A stretch of DNA of 64,000 bases from Selenomonas sp963544755 (GCA_963544755.1 CAUUGH010000005.1:1-64000); one strand, 5' to 3'; shown: positions 36,725 through 43,576, counted from the stretch's first letter. Numbers and translations are program-made. The notes: a model not told the origin generated them from the letters alone.

Positions 36725-36986
36725 ATGTCTAAAATCCGAATCCGTAAGCATTGTAGGCGATTCTTTCGGTGGATGCTACGAAAGCACGGGCTTAACGCGC
36801 ATAGCTTTGCATAGCTTTCGCCATACGCACGCGACGCAACTCATTGAAGCCGATGCGAAGCCCGTAGACGTTGCCGCCCGTCTAGGTCATAAGGATGCGA
36901 CGCTTACGCAAAACCTTTACACCCACGACACCGAAGATATAGAGCAAGAAACGGCGCGTATCTTCGGCGAGATTGTAGGCAAGTAA
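36725..36986 (+). pseudogene. Tyrosine integrase remnant, deleted and frameshifted
   Basis: A start ATG with ribosome site ggggagg opens MSKIRIRKHC and then jumps to integrase-like RRFFRWMLRKHGL before a stop. The rest continues in another frame as LHSFRHTHATQLIEADAKPV and ARLGHKDATLTQNLYTHDT, which holds the HxxR, the GH pair and the catalytic Tyr. Most of the N-terminal and central parts are missing. The protein cannot be active as it stands. It marks the end of a decayed integrative element; the sequence just after it (to about 37070) includes the pairing aaaccctt/aaggggttt and may contain the old attachment region. Confidence 0.75.
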
Positions 36987-37089
36987 TTTTGTGGGCAAAT
37001 TGTAGACAAATGCGGAAACGGTAGCCGCAAACCCTTATAAATCAAGGGGTTTTCGGTAAGTTAAATGTTCTATAAAAATTAACAAACCT

Positions 37090-37881
37090 TCAATGCTCCT
37101 TCCAATACCGCAGTAAAACAGCGAGGACATATTCTTGTAGCGCGATGCCCACTGCTAAATCCCAATCGACATCGCCTGCAAAAACAGTGTTAGAAACGAC
37201 GCGGATCGGTAAAAACGGTACATCATATGTCTTGCAAATCTGCGCGACAGCGTCGCCTTCCATTTCTTCTAGTGCCGTACCATAAAACGTGTGCAAAAAA
37301 AGCACACGATCAACTTGACAATTCCAACTGTCTGCCGTGCCGATGATACCCTCGCGTACGCGCCCTTTCTTATAAAAATTTTTACAAGAAACGGCTGATA
37401 GAAAAAGTTTTTCATCTGAGGGATGATAAATTTCTTGTGTAAAGCAGCTCTTTTCTTTATCATAGGCAAAAACGCCAAGCTTTTCTAACGCTTTTTCATC
37501 GACGCCCGCGCCGCGTGCACGAAAATGTGATTTCCATGCCGATATATTAACAGTTTTTTGACCGATAACGATGTCAAAATTTTTCAATGTAGGATCGTGT
37601 GCGCCTGCCGTACCTTGATTGATGACAGCGACGGGATGAAAAAACTCAATAGCAAGTGCCGTTGTCGCCGCCGCATTTGCAAGACCCCATTCAGTACGCG
37701 ATAAAGCGAGCGGTATGCCTTGGTAGTTGCCGGATGCAAAGTACCACTCGCCAAGGCGATATTCATAGACATTTTCAAGCTGCGAGGCAATATGACTTGT
37801 TTCTACCTCCATCGCACCTTGAATGAGCACGGGTCGCTCTCCCTGATACGTCTTGCCGTCACGATCTGATAATCCTGACAT
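37090..37881 (-). CDS. MTA/SAH nucleosidase-like phosphorylase-fold protein
   Basis: A protein of 263 residues in the purine nucleoside phosphorylase/MTAN superfamily. Marks are IQGAMEVET near residue 20 (first catalytic Glu region), INQGTAGAHDPTL near residue 90 and LEEMEGDAVAQICK near residue 207. In classical MTA/SAH nucleosidases the next block reads SDVA with the catalytic Asp; here it reads VVSNTVF, so Asp is replaced by Asn. That could change base specificity toward 6-oxopurines or reduce activity. The start ATG 37881 follows ggggga. It is divergent from an AdoMet-decarboxylase-like gene. There is no signal peptide. Confidence 0.75.
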   Translation of the reverse strand: MSGLSDRDGKTYQGERPVLIQGAMEVETSHIASQLENVYEYRLGEWYFASGNYQGIPLALSRTEWGLANAAATTALAIEFFHPVAVINQGTAGAHDPTLKNFDIVIGQKTVNISAWKSHFRARGAGVDEKALEKLGVFAYDKEKSCFTQEIYHPSDEKLFLSAVSCKNFYKKGRVREGIIGTADSWNCQVDRVLFLHTFYGTALEEMEGDAVAQICKTYDVPFLPIRVVSNTVFAGDVDWDLAVGIALQEYVLAVLLRYWKEH

Positions 37882-37941
37882 GATTTTCCCCCGTTCAAAA
37901 TGCACCGCAGCAGACAGCAGTGCTTATTATATCTCTCTTAC

Positions 37942-37970
37942 TTTACATTGTTTCATAAATATCTTATAAT
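37942..37970 (+). promoter_or_regulatory. Promoter of the AdoMet-decarboxylase-like gene
   Basis: tttaca (37942-37947) and tataat (37965-37970) are spaced by exactly 17 bases. The start site would be near 37977, about 148 bases before the start codon. Confidence 0.75.
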
Positions 37971-37976
37971 GAAGAC

Positions 37977-38124
37977 GAAATATTTATCAAAGTCTATTGC
38001 CCTAAAACCCCACGAGCTAAAGAGACGGCATAAACCGACTGACTTGCTTTTATAGTAAGGGCGATGCGCTTTTGTCTGCAAAATAGATAAAAGTGTGTGT
38101 AGTTTACAAAGGAGCGATTACCCC
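37977..38124 (+). promoter_or_regulatory. Long 5' leader of the AdoMet-decarboxylase-like gene
   Basis: About 148 untranslated bases lie between the promoter and the ribosome site aaaggag. Possible pairings include aagtc/gact, gcc/ggc and the short palindrome gcgatgcgc. I cannot match it to a known riboswitch class, and no terminator hairpin is seen. Confidence 0.35.
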
Positions 38125-38592
38125 TTGAAGATTCTCGCGCGGCATTTGACAGCCGACTTATATAACTGCAAAGAAAACAAGCTGCTCGATATAGAGTTGA
38201 CTGTCGCTTTTTTGCGCCGTCTTGCAGAAGAAACAGGCTTTCATGTTCTACAAGTCGATATGCAGGTGATAGAGCCTAAGCATTTTGTCTTTTTACTTGC
38301 TCTTCGAGAAGGTCACTTTGCTCTTCACACATACACCGATCTTCACTATGCAGCAGGTGATATTTTCCTTTGTGATGCCAATGCCGAGCCGGAAACACTC
38401 TTTAAGGGGCTTTGTAATTTTTTTAAGCCTGAAAAGATTCGCACGACATTCTTAAAACGCGGCGATTTCGGCACGGTTAAGGATATGAAGCCGAAAATAA
38501 AGTCACATATCGCGCCGCTAAGGCGCATCCACAACACGGGTGCCAAGGTCATACGTCTGCTAGCAAGGCGCAGCCGCAAAAAGAAGTTTTGA
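38125..38592 (+). CDS. AdoMet decarboxylase-like protein lacking the pyruvoyl serine
   Basis: A 155-residue protein that follows the fold pattern of small bacterial SpeD proteins. It opens KILARHLTADLYNC, continues to REGHFALHTYTDLHYAAGDI and FLCDAN, and ends in a basic tail (ARRSRKKKF). In SpeD the chain cleaves itself at a serine in a GVSG-type loop to form the pyruvoyl cofactor. Aligned by eye, that loop is KHFVF here, so Ser is replaced by Val, while the ESH histidine (EGH) and the later Cys are kept. It should therefore not process. The start TTG at 38125 follows aaaggag by ten bases. Role unknown. Confidence 0.7.
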   Translation: MKILARHLTADLYNCKENKLLDIELTVAFLRRLAEETGFHVLQVDMQVIEPKHFVFLLALREGHFALHTYTDLHYAAGDIFLCDANAEPETLFKGLCNFFKPEKIRTTFLKRGDFGTVKDMKPKIKSHIAPLRRIHNTGAKVIRLLARRSRKKKF

Positions 38593-38645
38593 AAGTGTGC
38601 TGCTAAAAATATCGGTTGTTACTGTTTTTCGTCTGCTATGCTTAT

Positions 38646-38710
38646 GGATCCACTGATAAATTCAGCCACCATCTGCATAAATCCAGGCGACTTCATTTTA
38701 GCAGTTATTC
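38646..38710 (-). repeat. Dispersed palindromic element, copy after the SpeD-like gene
   Basis: On the minus strand it reads aactgctaaaatgaagtcgc at the left and gaatttatcagtggatcc at the right. The centre, ggatttatgcagatg, is shared with the copy at 54.7 kb (atttgtgcagatg). It lies in intergenic DNA about 55 bases after a stop codon and just before the insertion sequence. Confidence 0.75.
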
Positions 38711-38888
38711 TTTAGTTTTGCGAGTTTATTTTTAAATGATTTTCTATTAATCAAAACCACCAGTTGAACTGGTGGTTTGAACAGGCCCTATAAGGGCCAA
38801 ATACTTGTGGTAGCACCTTAAAAGGTGCATCGAATGGGTTCTGACAACCACACTATTATCACGGGCAGCCCCCTACTCGGGGGCATTT

Positions 38889-39362
38889 TTATTTGCCTTT
38901 TTCACTCCTGCCACCCGTAAACGGGTCAACAAACTCCTTTAGGCTTAGTTGATCTGCCATAATATCCTCCTGTAACTGATTCTTGATATAATTCTTGATT
39001 GCATTTTCATATTTCCCAACCGTATCGACATAATATCCGCGACACCAAAAATGTCGATTCCCGTATTTGTACTTCAGGTTCGCGTGTCGGTCAAACACCA
39101 TCAAGCTGCTTTTACTTTTCAAGTAGCCCATAAACCCAGAGACACTCATATGCGGCGGTATGGTTACCAGCATATGGATATGGTCTGGGCAACACTCTGC
39201 CTCCAAGATTTCTACACCTTTGCGTTCACACAGATCTCGTAGGATCTTTCCGATGTCGACCTTAATTTGGTTGTAGATTACTTGCCGTCGATATTTCGGG
39301 GCGAACACGATATGATATTTACATCTCCATTTACTGTGTGATAAACTTTTTACGTCATTCAT
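38889..39362 (-). CDS. tnpA: IS200-type Y1 transposase TnpA
   Basis: A 157-residue HUH-superfamily single-strand transposase. The metal-binding HUH motif appears in CCPDHIHMLVTIPP near residue 62, and the catalytic Tyr follows in the WCRGYYVDTVGK segment near residue 110. WRCKYHIVFAPKYRR at the N-terminus is the standard family opening. The frame is intact, so the element may still be active. I place the start at ATG 39362, nine bases after aggagg; a TTG two codons upstream is too close to that site. The ribosome site is inside a long hairpin (39369-39432), so translation should be weak by default. Confidence 0.92.
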   Translation of the reverse strand: MNDVKSLSHSKWRCKYHIVFAPKYRRQVIYNQIKVDIGKILRDLCERKGVEILEAECCPDHIHMLVTIPPHMSVSGFMGYLKSKSSLMVFDRHANLKYKYGNRHFWCRGYYVDTVGKYENAIKNYIKNQLQEDIMADQLSLKEFVDPFTGGRSEKGK

Positions 39363-39368
39363 TGACAA

Positions 39369-39432
39369 GCGCCTCCTATGCTATTCTTCATTTGTGGTTG
39401 TCAGGCCACTTCTAGTTTAGCATAGGAGGCGC
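39369..39432 (-). promoter_or_regulatory. RBS-sequestering hairpin in the tnpA leader
   Basis: A perfect 15-base inverted repeat (39418-39432 pairs with 39369-39383; arms gcgcctcctatgcta and tagcataggaggcgc) encloses a 34-base loop. The aggagg ribosome site of tnpA is in the 3' arm, so the stem hides it. This matches the known mode of IS200 translational silencing. Confidence 0.85.
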
Positions 39433-39511
39433 ATCCCTTTTCTATAAGAATTTCTTCTCTACCCCCAGTTGAACTGGGGGATTTATCATGCCTATTCGGC
39501 GACCATACAAT

Positions 39512-39548
39512 AAAAACAGCCCGACGATCCATCTAGTGGGCTGTTTTT
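39512..39548. terminator. Bidirectional terminator beside the insertion sequence
   Basis: Arms aaaaacagccc (39512-39522) and gggctgttttt (39538-39548) have a 15-base loop. It would end transcription of the GerMN gene operon coming from the right. Confidence 0.88.
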
Positions 39549-39642
39549 ATTTGTTCTTCAATTTGTACTTTTATTGTAAACTTTGAGGACTTACAGAAAC
39601 TTAGCCAATCCGTCTACGCCTGCGGCTTTACTTCTTGGGATT

Positions 39643-40221
39643 TCATTGTAAAAGTTCCGTCATGCGTTTGATCGGTACTGATGCGTCGATGTGACCGGCG
39701 AGCGAATTGACTTTTTTGCCATCTAGGAGAATTTGCACCGATTTCACTTCGGAAAACTCGGTTAGTGTATTTACAATAGAGCCAACTAACATTTCCTCTC
39801 CCGTTGAGCCACCTATAAAGTTTTTCACAAGATCTTCACTAAAGTCAACAGTCGCAACACCGTTATTGACTTCGATGTTGTTTAGTTTTGTCTTTGCAGG
39901 AATAATGGTCGTAACTCCATTTGTTTTGGTGCCGGAAAGTAGAGATTGCACTGCTTCTTTGTATTTGTCTTCTTTAGGTTTTAGCGTGCGCGTTTCACCA
40001 ACAAGTTTCATGCCCTTATCATCTGGATAATAAACCTTGATGCTAAATTCTTCCACCGTCTTTGCTGCGCTGTCTTTTTTTGCTGCGTCCTTTTTCTCTG
40101 TGATGGGAGCCTTATCTGCCGGCGGCGCAGCGTGATTGGATGGTTTATCTTTATCACAGCCAACGACCAAAAAAAGTGTAAGGAGCATAAAGACAGCGAG
40201 CGTGGATTTCATGATATTCAT
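39643..40221 (-). CDS. GerMN-domain lipoprotein
   Basis: A 192-residue secreted protein. The N-terminus is a lipoprotein signal (STLAVFMLLTLFLVVGC, with the lipidated Cys near residue 22), followed by a Lys/Ala/Asp-rich spacer of about 35 residues. The GerMN domain (about 60-190) includes IKVYYPDDKGMKLVGE and NGVATVDFSEDLV. GerMN domains occur in spore germination GerM and in many envelope proteins of non-sporing bacteria. Its neighbour is a cell-wall amidase, which supports an envelope role. The target is not known. Confidence 0.85.
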   Translation of the reverse strand: MNIMKSTLAVFMLLTLFLVVGCDKDKPSNHAAPPADKAPITEKKDAAKKDSAAKTVEEFSIKVYYPDDKGMKLVGETRTLKPKEDKYKEAVQSLLSGTKTNGVTTIIPAKTKLNNIEVNNGVATVDFSEDLVKNFIGGSTGEEMLVGSIVNTLTEFSEVKSVQILLDGKKVNSLAGHIDASVPIKRMTELLQ

Positions 40222-40287
40222 ATTTGAAAACCGCCTTTCGGATCTTTCCTATTGTTTTGGTTTTTCATAGTAACCTTTCGTATATGT

Positions 40288-41352
40288 TCAGCCTCCCCCA
40301 AAGAAGCGACTCAACCCTCTTACGATGGCAAATGCCATTTTGTTTTGAAAATCAGCTGTGTTCAAAAGCGCTTCTTCACGTTCATTTGAGATAAATGCCA
40401 ATTCGACTAGGGATGCCGGTATGTTTGAATATTTAAGGACATAAAAATTTGCTTCTTTAGTGCCACGATTTCTAAGCCCACCTGCGCTAACAAGTTCTTC
40501 CTGCAAAACAGTTGCCAGTCTTTTGCCCTCTAGTGAGCCATAATAAGAATAGCTTTCCGTACCGTTCGCATCCGGATTAGAAAAGGCGTTACAATGTATA
40601 CTCAAGAACACTTCTGCCCCCGGCGTGCTGTTTGCGACATCGACGCGTGCCTGCAGTTCTTGCCTGTCTGAAGCATAGCTTGCGTAAACATCGCGATCCG
40701 TCGTGCGCGTCATGACAACGTGTGCGCCAGCGTTTTCCAAGAGCCGCTGCACTTTTTTTGCTACTTCAAGTGCCACATCTTTTTCACATATACCGCTAGG
40801 TCCTATCGCGCCCGGATCGCTGCCACCGTGTCCCGGATCGACTACGATCATACGCCCCTTGATACCTCCGGCACCAACCAAAAGTGATGTGCTAGGTAAA
40901 GGCAGCGTGACAGGCGTCTTGATGTTAATGACAAGGCGGCAGGGCTTCTTCGCACTGCGATCCGCCGCTAGCGTATAGACAGTATAATTTTGCTCTTTTA
41001 CTTCATCTGTAAAAGCTACCATTATCTGCACTTGACGCTTTTTTATCTCACGAAGTGTTATAAAGCTCCCGAAAGTACCGTCAAGCGCAGCATCTTTTGA
41101 TATCGTACCGAGCTTTGCATCTTGTAGATCGATGATCAGATGTTTCGGTTTGGCCGGATCTTTTTGCACAGTATAGGAAACATCTTCACGATTCATGGCG
41201 ATCTCGATGCGAAGCATACGCCCCCCCTGATCTTCAATCACTTGATATTGAAGATCGCTTAATTCATTTACTCTAGCAGCAAACGCCTGTGGGGCAAAGA
41301 GCATACATAAAAGCCCCAAAAAGCTAAACGCCAAAAAAAATCTTTTGGACAA
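40288..41352 (-). CDS. N-acetylmuramoyl-L-alanine amidase with AMIN domain
   Basis: A 354-residue exported enzyme that cuts the bond between muramic acid and the stem peptide. The signal peptide ends near PQAFA/A. An AMIN domain (about residues 30-145) should bind the wall or septum. The Amidase_3 domain starts MIVVDPGHGGSDPGAIGPSG and includes LSIHCNAFSNP and SLVELAFISN, which hold the zinc His/Glu ligands and catalytic Glu. I prefer the TTG at 41352, eight bases after aggag, since it gives a standard signal peptide; a GTG three codons upstream is the alternative. Confidence 0.93.
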   Translation of the reverse strand: MSKRFFLAFSFLGLLCMLFAPQAFAARVNELSDLQYQVIEDQGGRMLRIEIAMNREDVSYTVQKDPAKPKHLIIDLQDAKLGTISKDAALDGTFGSFITLREIKKRQVQIMVAFTDEVKEQNYTVYTLAADRSAKKPCRLVINIKTPVTLPLPSTSLLVGAGGIKGRMIVVDPGHGGSDPGAIGPSGICEKDVALEVAKKVQRLLENAGAHVVMTRTTDRDVYASYASDRQELQARVDVANSTPGAEVFLSIHCNAFSNPDANGTESYSYYGSLEGKRLATVLQEELVSAGGLRNRGTKEANFYVLKYSNIPASLVELAFISNEREEALLNTADFQNKMAFAIVRGLSRFFGGG

Positions 41353-41363
41353 AAAAACCACTC

Positions 41364-41576
41364 CTATTCTCCCTTGATCTCTTGCAAGAGAGCCTCTGCT
41401 TCTTCACGAGCTTCCTTGGTACGCTCCTCATCAAAGGAGATTTCCCAACGGATATAGTCGCCCTCAGATAGCTCTACAGGCAGTTCCTCAGCCGGAAATA
41501 CGACCTTTTTTTCCTTTTCGCCGACAAGAAGTATTGCCTTATCCTCTTCAAAACGATCAATAACGGCAAACGTCAT
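41364..41576 (-). CDS. DUF3006 small protein
   Basis: A 70-residue acidic protein, MTFAVIDRFEEDKAILLVGE at its start and a Glu-rich C-terminal helix. The pattern fits DUF3006, a small beta-rich domain often encoded next to ComEC-like metallo-hydrolases, as here. It begins directly at the stop of that gene. No enzyme motif is visible and function is unknown. Confidence 0.75.
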   Translation of the reverse strand: MTFAVIDRFEEDKAILLVGEKEKKVVFPAEELPVELSEGDYIRWEISFDEERTKEAREEAEALLQEIKGE

Positions 41577-42506
41577 TTATTTCTCCTCCTTCACACTATA
41601 GGTTTTACCGTCTGAAACTATAGCAATCGTACCTTCTTTATCGGTGCGATATACTTTGATATTAAATTTTTTATAACGCTCTAACACGTCTTTATGCGGA
41701 TGTCCGTAGTCGTTTCCTGCGCCGCAGGAGATGGCAACTACCTCAGGTGCTGTCGCTTGCAAAAATGCCGTTGTCGATGAGGTCTTGCTGCCGTGATGCG
41801 GCGATTTTAGTACAAGGCTACTAATCTCGTCAGCACTGTGGCGCGAAAGTGTAGATTTTTCCGTTTCCTTTTCTGCATCGCCAGTAAAGAGCATGGTAAA
41901 ATCGCCAAATACCAATCTGCCGACAATAGAATTGATATTGAGGTTAGGTTTGCCTTTTTTCTTACCTCCAGCTTTTACCATCTCTGCCGTCGGACTTAAA
42001 ACACTAAATGTGACCCCTGCACCAAAGTCAAGCACATCACCATCGACTAGTGCTTTATAGGGAATATTTTTTGCCTTAATAGTCTTTAAGTAGTCACGAT
42101 AAAATTTTGCCGTCGTCGGCTCACCGTTGTCGTAGACTGCCTTTACTTCGCATTTTTTAAAAAGCACAGAAGCACCGCCTAGATGATCGGCGTGTGGATG
42201 TGTGATAATAAGTTTATCAACCGTCGTTATATTTTCCTTTTTAAGTGCCGCTTCTAGCTTTGGGTGCTCGTCTAGATCGCCGGTATCAATGAATATCGTC
42301 TGCTCTGCCGTTTTGATGAGGATGGCATCACCTTGCCCAACATCTAGCACCTTAACTTCTAAAGTGCCATTTTTCGCCTGTGACGATTTCGTTTTATCTG
42401 CTCCCTGTGATCCCAGTGTGCAGCCTGTCAAAAGCGTAGAAATGAGAAAAACTGCGGCGATTATGCCTGATATTTTTTTCATAAATATCATCTTGGCATT
42501 TTTCAT
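41577..42506 (-). CDS. ComEC/Rec2-like MBL-fold lipoprotein hydrolase
   Basis: A 309-residue protein with a lipoprotein signal (IAAVFLISTLLTGC) and a metallo-beta-lactamase domain like the C-terminal part of ComEC. Metal-site motifs are LDVGQGDAILIKT, IITHPHADHLGG, FTGDAEKETE and LKSPHHGSKTSSTTAFL. It lacks the ComEC membrane channel. Such stand-alone exported domains are thought to act on phosphoesters or nucleic acids outside the membrane, which is inference. Its ATG overlaps the previous stop by four bases; DUF3006 follows immediately. Confidence 0.85.
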   Translation of the reverse strand: MKNAKMIFMKKISGIIAAVFLISTLLTGCTLGSQGADKTKSSQAKNGTLEVKVLDVGQGDAILIKTAEQTIFIDTGDLDEHPKLEAALKKENITTVDKLIITHPHADHLGGASVLFKKCEVKAVYDNGEPTTAKFYRDYLKTIKAKNIPYKALVDGDVLDFGAGVTFSVLSPTAEMVKAGGKKKGKPNLNINSIVGRLVFGDFTMLFTGDAEKETEKSTLSRHSADEISSLVLKSPHHGSKTSSTTAFLQATAPEVVAISCGAGNDYGHPHKDVLERYKKFNIKVYRTDKEGTIAIVSDGKTYSVKEEK

Positions 42507-42706
42507 TTACCACCACTCCCATCACTTTTCTCACGCGGCAAATCAAAAACAACGCGTAAGATAAGAAATACTGTCCAAAGAGCCATTGAAACAAGATATG
42601 CTATATCTAAAGTCTGGAGATTTTTATAATCTAGCGTAGAAATAAGCAAAATGGATGCAACGATAATAAACCAATCGAGTTTGCGAATTTTTTTAAACTT
42701 TTCCAT
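42503..42706 (-). CDS. Small membrane protein, unrecognised
   Basis: A 67-residue protein with a basic start (MEKFKKIRKLDW) and two hydrophobic segments, FIIVASILLISTL and IAYLVSMALWTVFLILRVVF, predicting two membrane helices with a charged C-terminal tail. aaaggtg lies before the ATG at 42706. It is translationally coupled (atga) to the MBL lipoprotein gene. I do not recognise a family. Confidence 0.55.
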   Translation of the reverse strand: MEKFKKIRKLDWFIIVASILLISTLDYKNLQTLDIAYLVSMALWTVFLILRVVFDLPREKSDGSGGK

Positions 42707-42776
42707 GCATTTCACCTTTCTTATACGAATTCTAAAAAGAGGGTGCGCCATTATTATGCTGCCATAACTTATGTGC

Positions 42777-42821
42777 GTAAAAAAGCCGCCTTCTTGCCAA
42801 TCGCCTTGGCTGAAAGCGGCT
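42777..42821 (-). terminator. Terminator of sigH
   Basis: On the minus strand agccgctttc pairs with gaaggcggct through an interior region with its own pairing (gcc/ggc), and then tttttt follows. It lies nine bases after the sigH stop. Confidence 0.85.
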
Positions 42822-42829
42822 GCTTTCTT

Positions 42830-43576
42830 TTATTTTCGCTGCATTCTAGCATCAAGGGCATCGTGCATACGATGATTGATCGTACTTAAGCCGCGGTAAA
42901 CTGTAGTAATGTCAACTTCATCTCCGCGATTTTCCATGTAACGCTCAAGCTTTCTCTTTACTCGCTGTAAGGCGTTATCTATAGACTTAACATGACGATC
43001 AAGATCTACTGCAATCTCTTGAGATGACTTGCCATCAAGGTAACTCATGAGCACGCGCCATTCGAGATCGCTTAAAATTTCTTCCATCTTTTCTTCTATG
43101 TCGATAAATTCTTCTTGACTGATGACAAGCTCTTCGGGGTTAGAAACACGCGCTCCCGGCAATATGTCAAGAAGCGTCCGATCAGAATCTTCATCATAAA
43201 TCGGCTTGTTTAGAGAAATGTAAGAGTTTAGCGGAATGTGCTTTTGACGCGTTGCCGTCTTGATAGCCGTAATGATCTGGCGCGTTACGCAAAGTTCGGC
43301 AAATGCACGAAACGATGACAGACGATCATTTCTAAAGTCGCGGATCGCCTTGTAAAGACCGATCATACCTTCTTGCACAATATCTTCTCGATCAGCACCG
43401 ATGAGAAAATACGAGCGTGCCTTCGCTCGCACGAAATTTCGATACTTGTTGATCAGGTAATCGAGAGCAACACTACTGCAATTTTCCTTGATTTTGGAAA
43501 TGACTTCTTCATCTGTCAATCCTTCAAATCCTTCATGCAATGTATCGTTGCCGTTGTCTCTCATTTCTGCTTCCAT
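42830..43576 (-). CDS. sigH: RNA polymerase sigma factor SigH
   Basis: A 248-residue sigma-70-family factor of the SigH (sigma-30) type. Region 2 includes ALDYLINKYRNFVRAKARSY and the DREDIVQEGMIGLYKAIRDF core-binding block; region 4 is the helix-turn-helix ILSDLEWRVLMSYLDGKSSQ to NALQRVKRKLERYM. The extended C-terminus (about 30 residues) is unusual in length. Gene order rlmB-sigH matches Bacillus, where SigH directs the transition to stationary phase and sporulation or competence. It has its own promoter and terminator. Whether this organism sporulates is not shown here. Confidence 0.93.
   Translation of the reverse strand: MEAEMRDNGNDTLHEGFEGLTDEEVISKIKENCSSVALDYLINKYRNFVRAKARSYFLIGADREDIVQEGMIGLYKAIRDFRNDRLSSFRAFAELCVTRQIITAIKTATRQKHIPLNSYISLNKPIYDEDSDRTLLDILPGARVSNPEELVISQEEFIDIEEKMEEILSDLEWRVLMSYLDGKSSQEIAVDLDRHVKSIDNALQRVKRKLERYMENRGDEVDITTVYRGLSTINHRMHDALDARMQRK

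Larger units (their letters stand above)
36147..36986 (+). pseudogene. Chimeric frame: HTH remnant joined to an integrase tail
   Basis: One open frame of 279 codons contains two unrelated parts. Residues of about 55-115 (FSLQELSSETKIPVSILNAY and onward) look like an XRE-type helix-turn-helix with acidic N-terminal residues. A middle stretch (about 120-210) has no protein-like character and corresponds to DNA with two hairpins. The last 65 residues are the C-terminal catalytic end of a tyrosine recombinase. The simplest reading is a deletion that fused a regulator to an integrase remnant. The true start of the HTH part is uncertain (TTG 36147 or ATG 36189). Confidence 0.55.
38754..39480 (-). 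mobile_element. IS200-type insertion sequence (IS200/IS605 family)
   Basis: A single-gene element of roughly 0.73-0.75 kb with a hairpin at each end. The end beyond the gene stop has aaaccaccag/ctggtggttt (38754-38778); the other end has cccccag/ctggggg (39462-39480). Both hairpins share the core cagttgaactg, as expected for ends recognised by a Y1 HUH transposase. Exact cleavage sites are not resolved and may extend 5-15 bases outside the hairpins. Between the gene stop and the outer hairpin lie more small hairpins (ggccctataagggcc at 38784; gcaccttaaaaggtgc at 38814; ccccctactcggggg at 38870). No tnpB is present. Confidence 0.88.

Noticed and set aside
36189..36986. Functional fused regulator-recombinase
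   Set aside because: The middle of the frame is hairpin-rich non-coding DNA, and the recombinase lacks its N-terminal and half of its catalytic domain.
38030..38100. Another copy of the dispersed palindromic element
   Set aside because: Only short stretches (tgcaaaatagataaaag) resemble the consensus, and the paired arms cannot be aligned.
37977..38124. Cyclic di-GMP or SAM riboswitch in the SpeD-like leader
   Set aside because: A few short motifs look alike, but the required conserved blocks and their order are missing.
38754..39480. CRISPR array or guide-RNA locus at the insertion sequence
   Set aside because: The hairpins occur once at each end and there are no regularly spaced direct repeats; TnpA with terminal hairpins explains the region.
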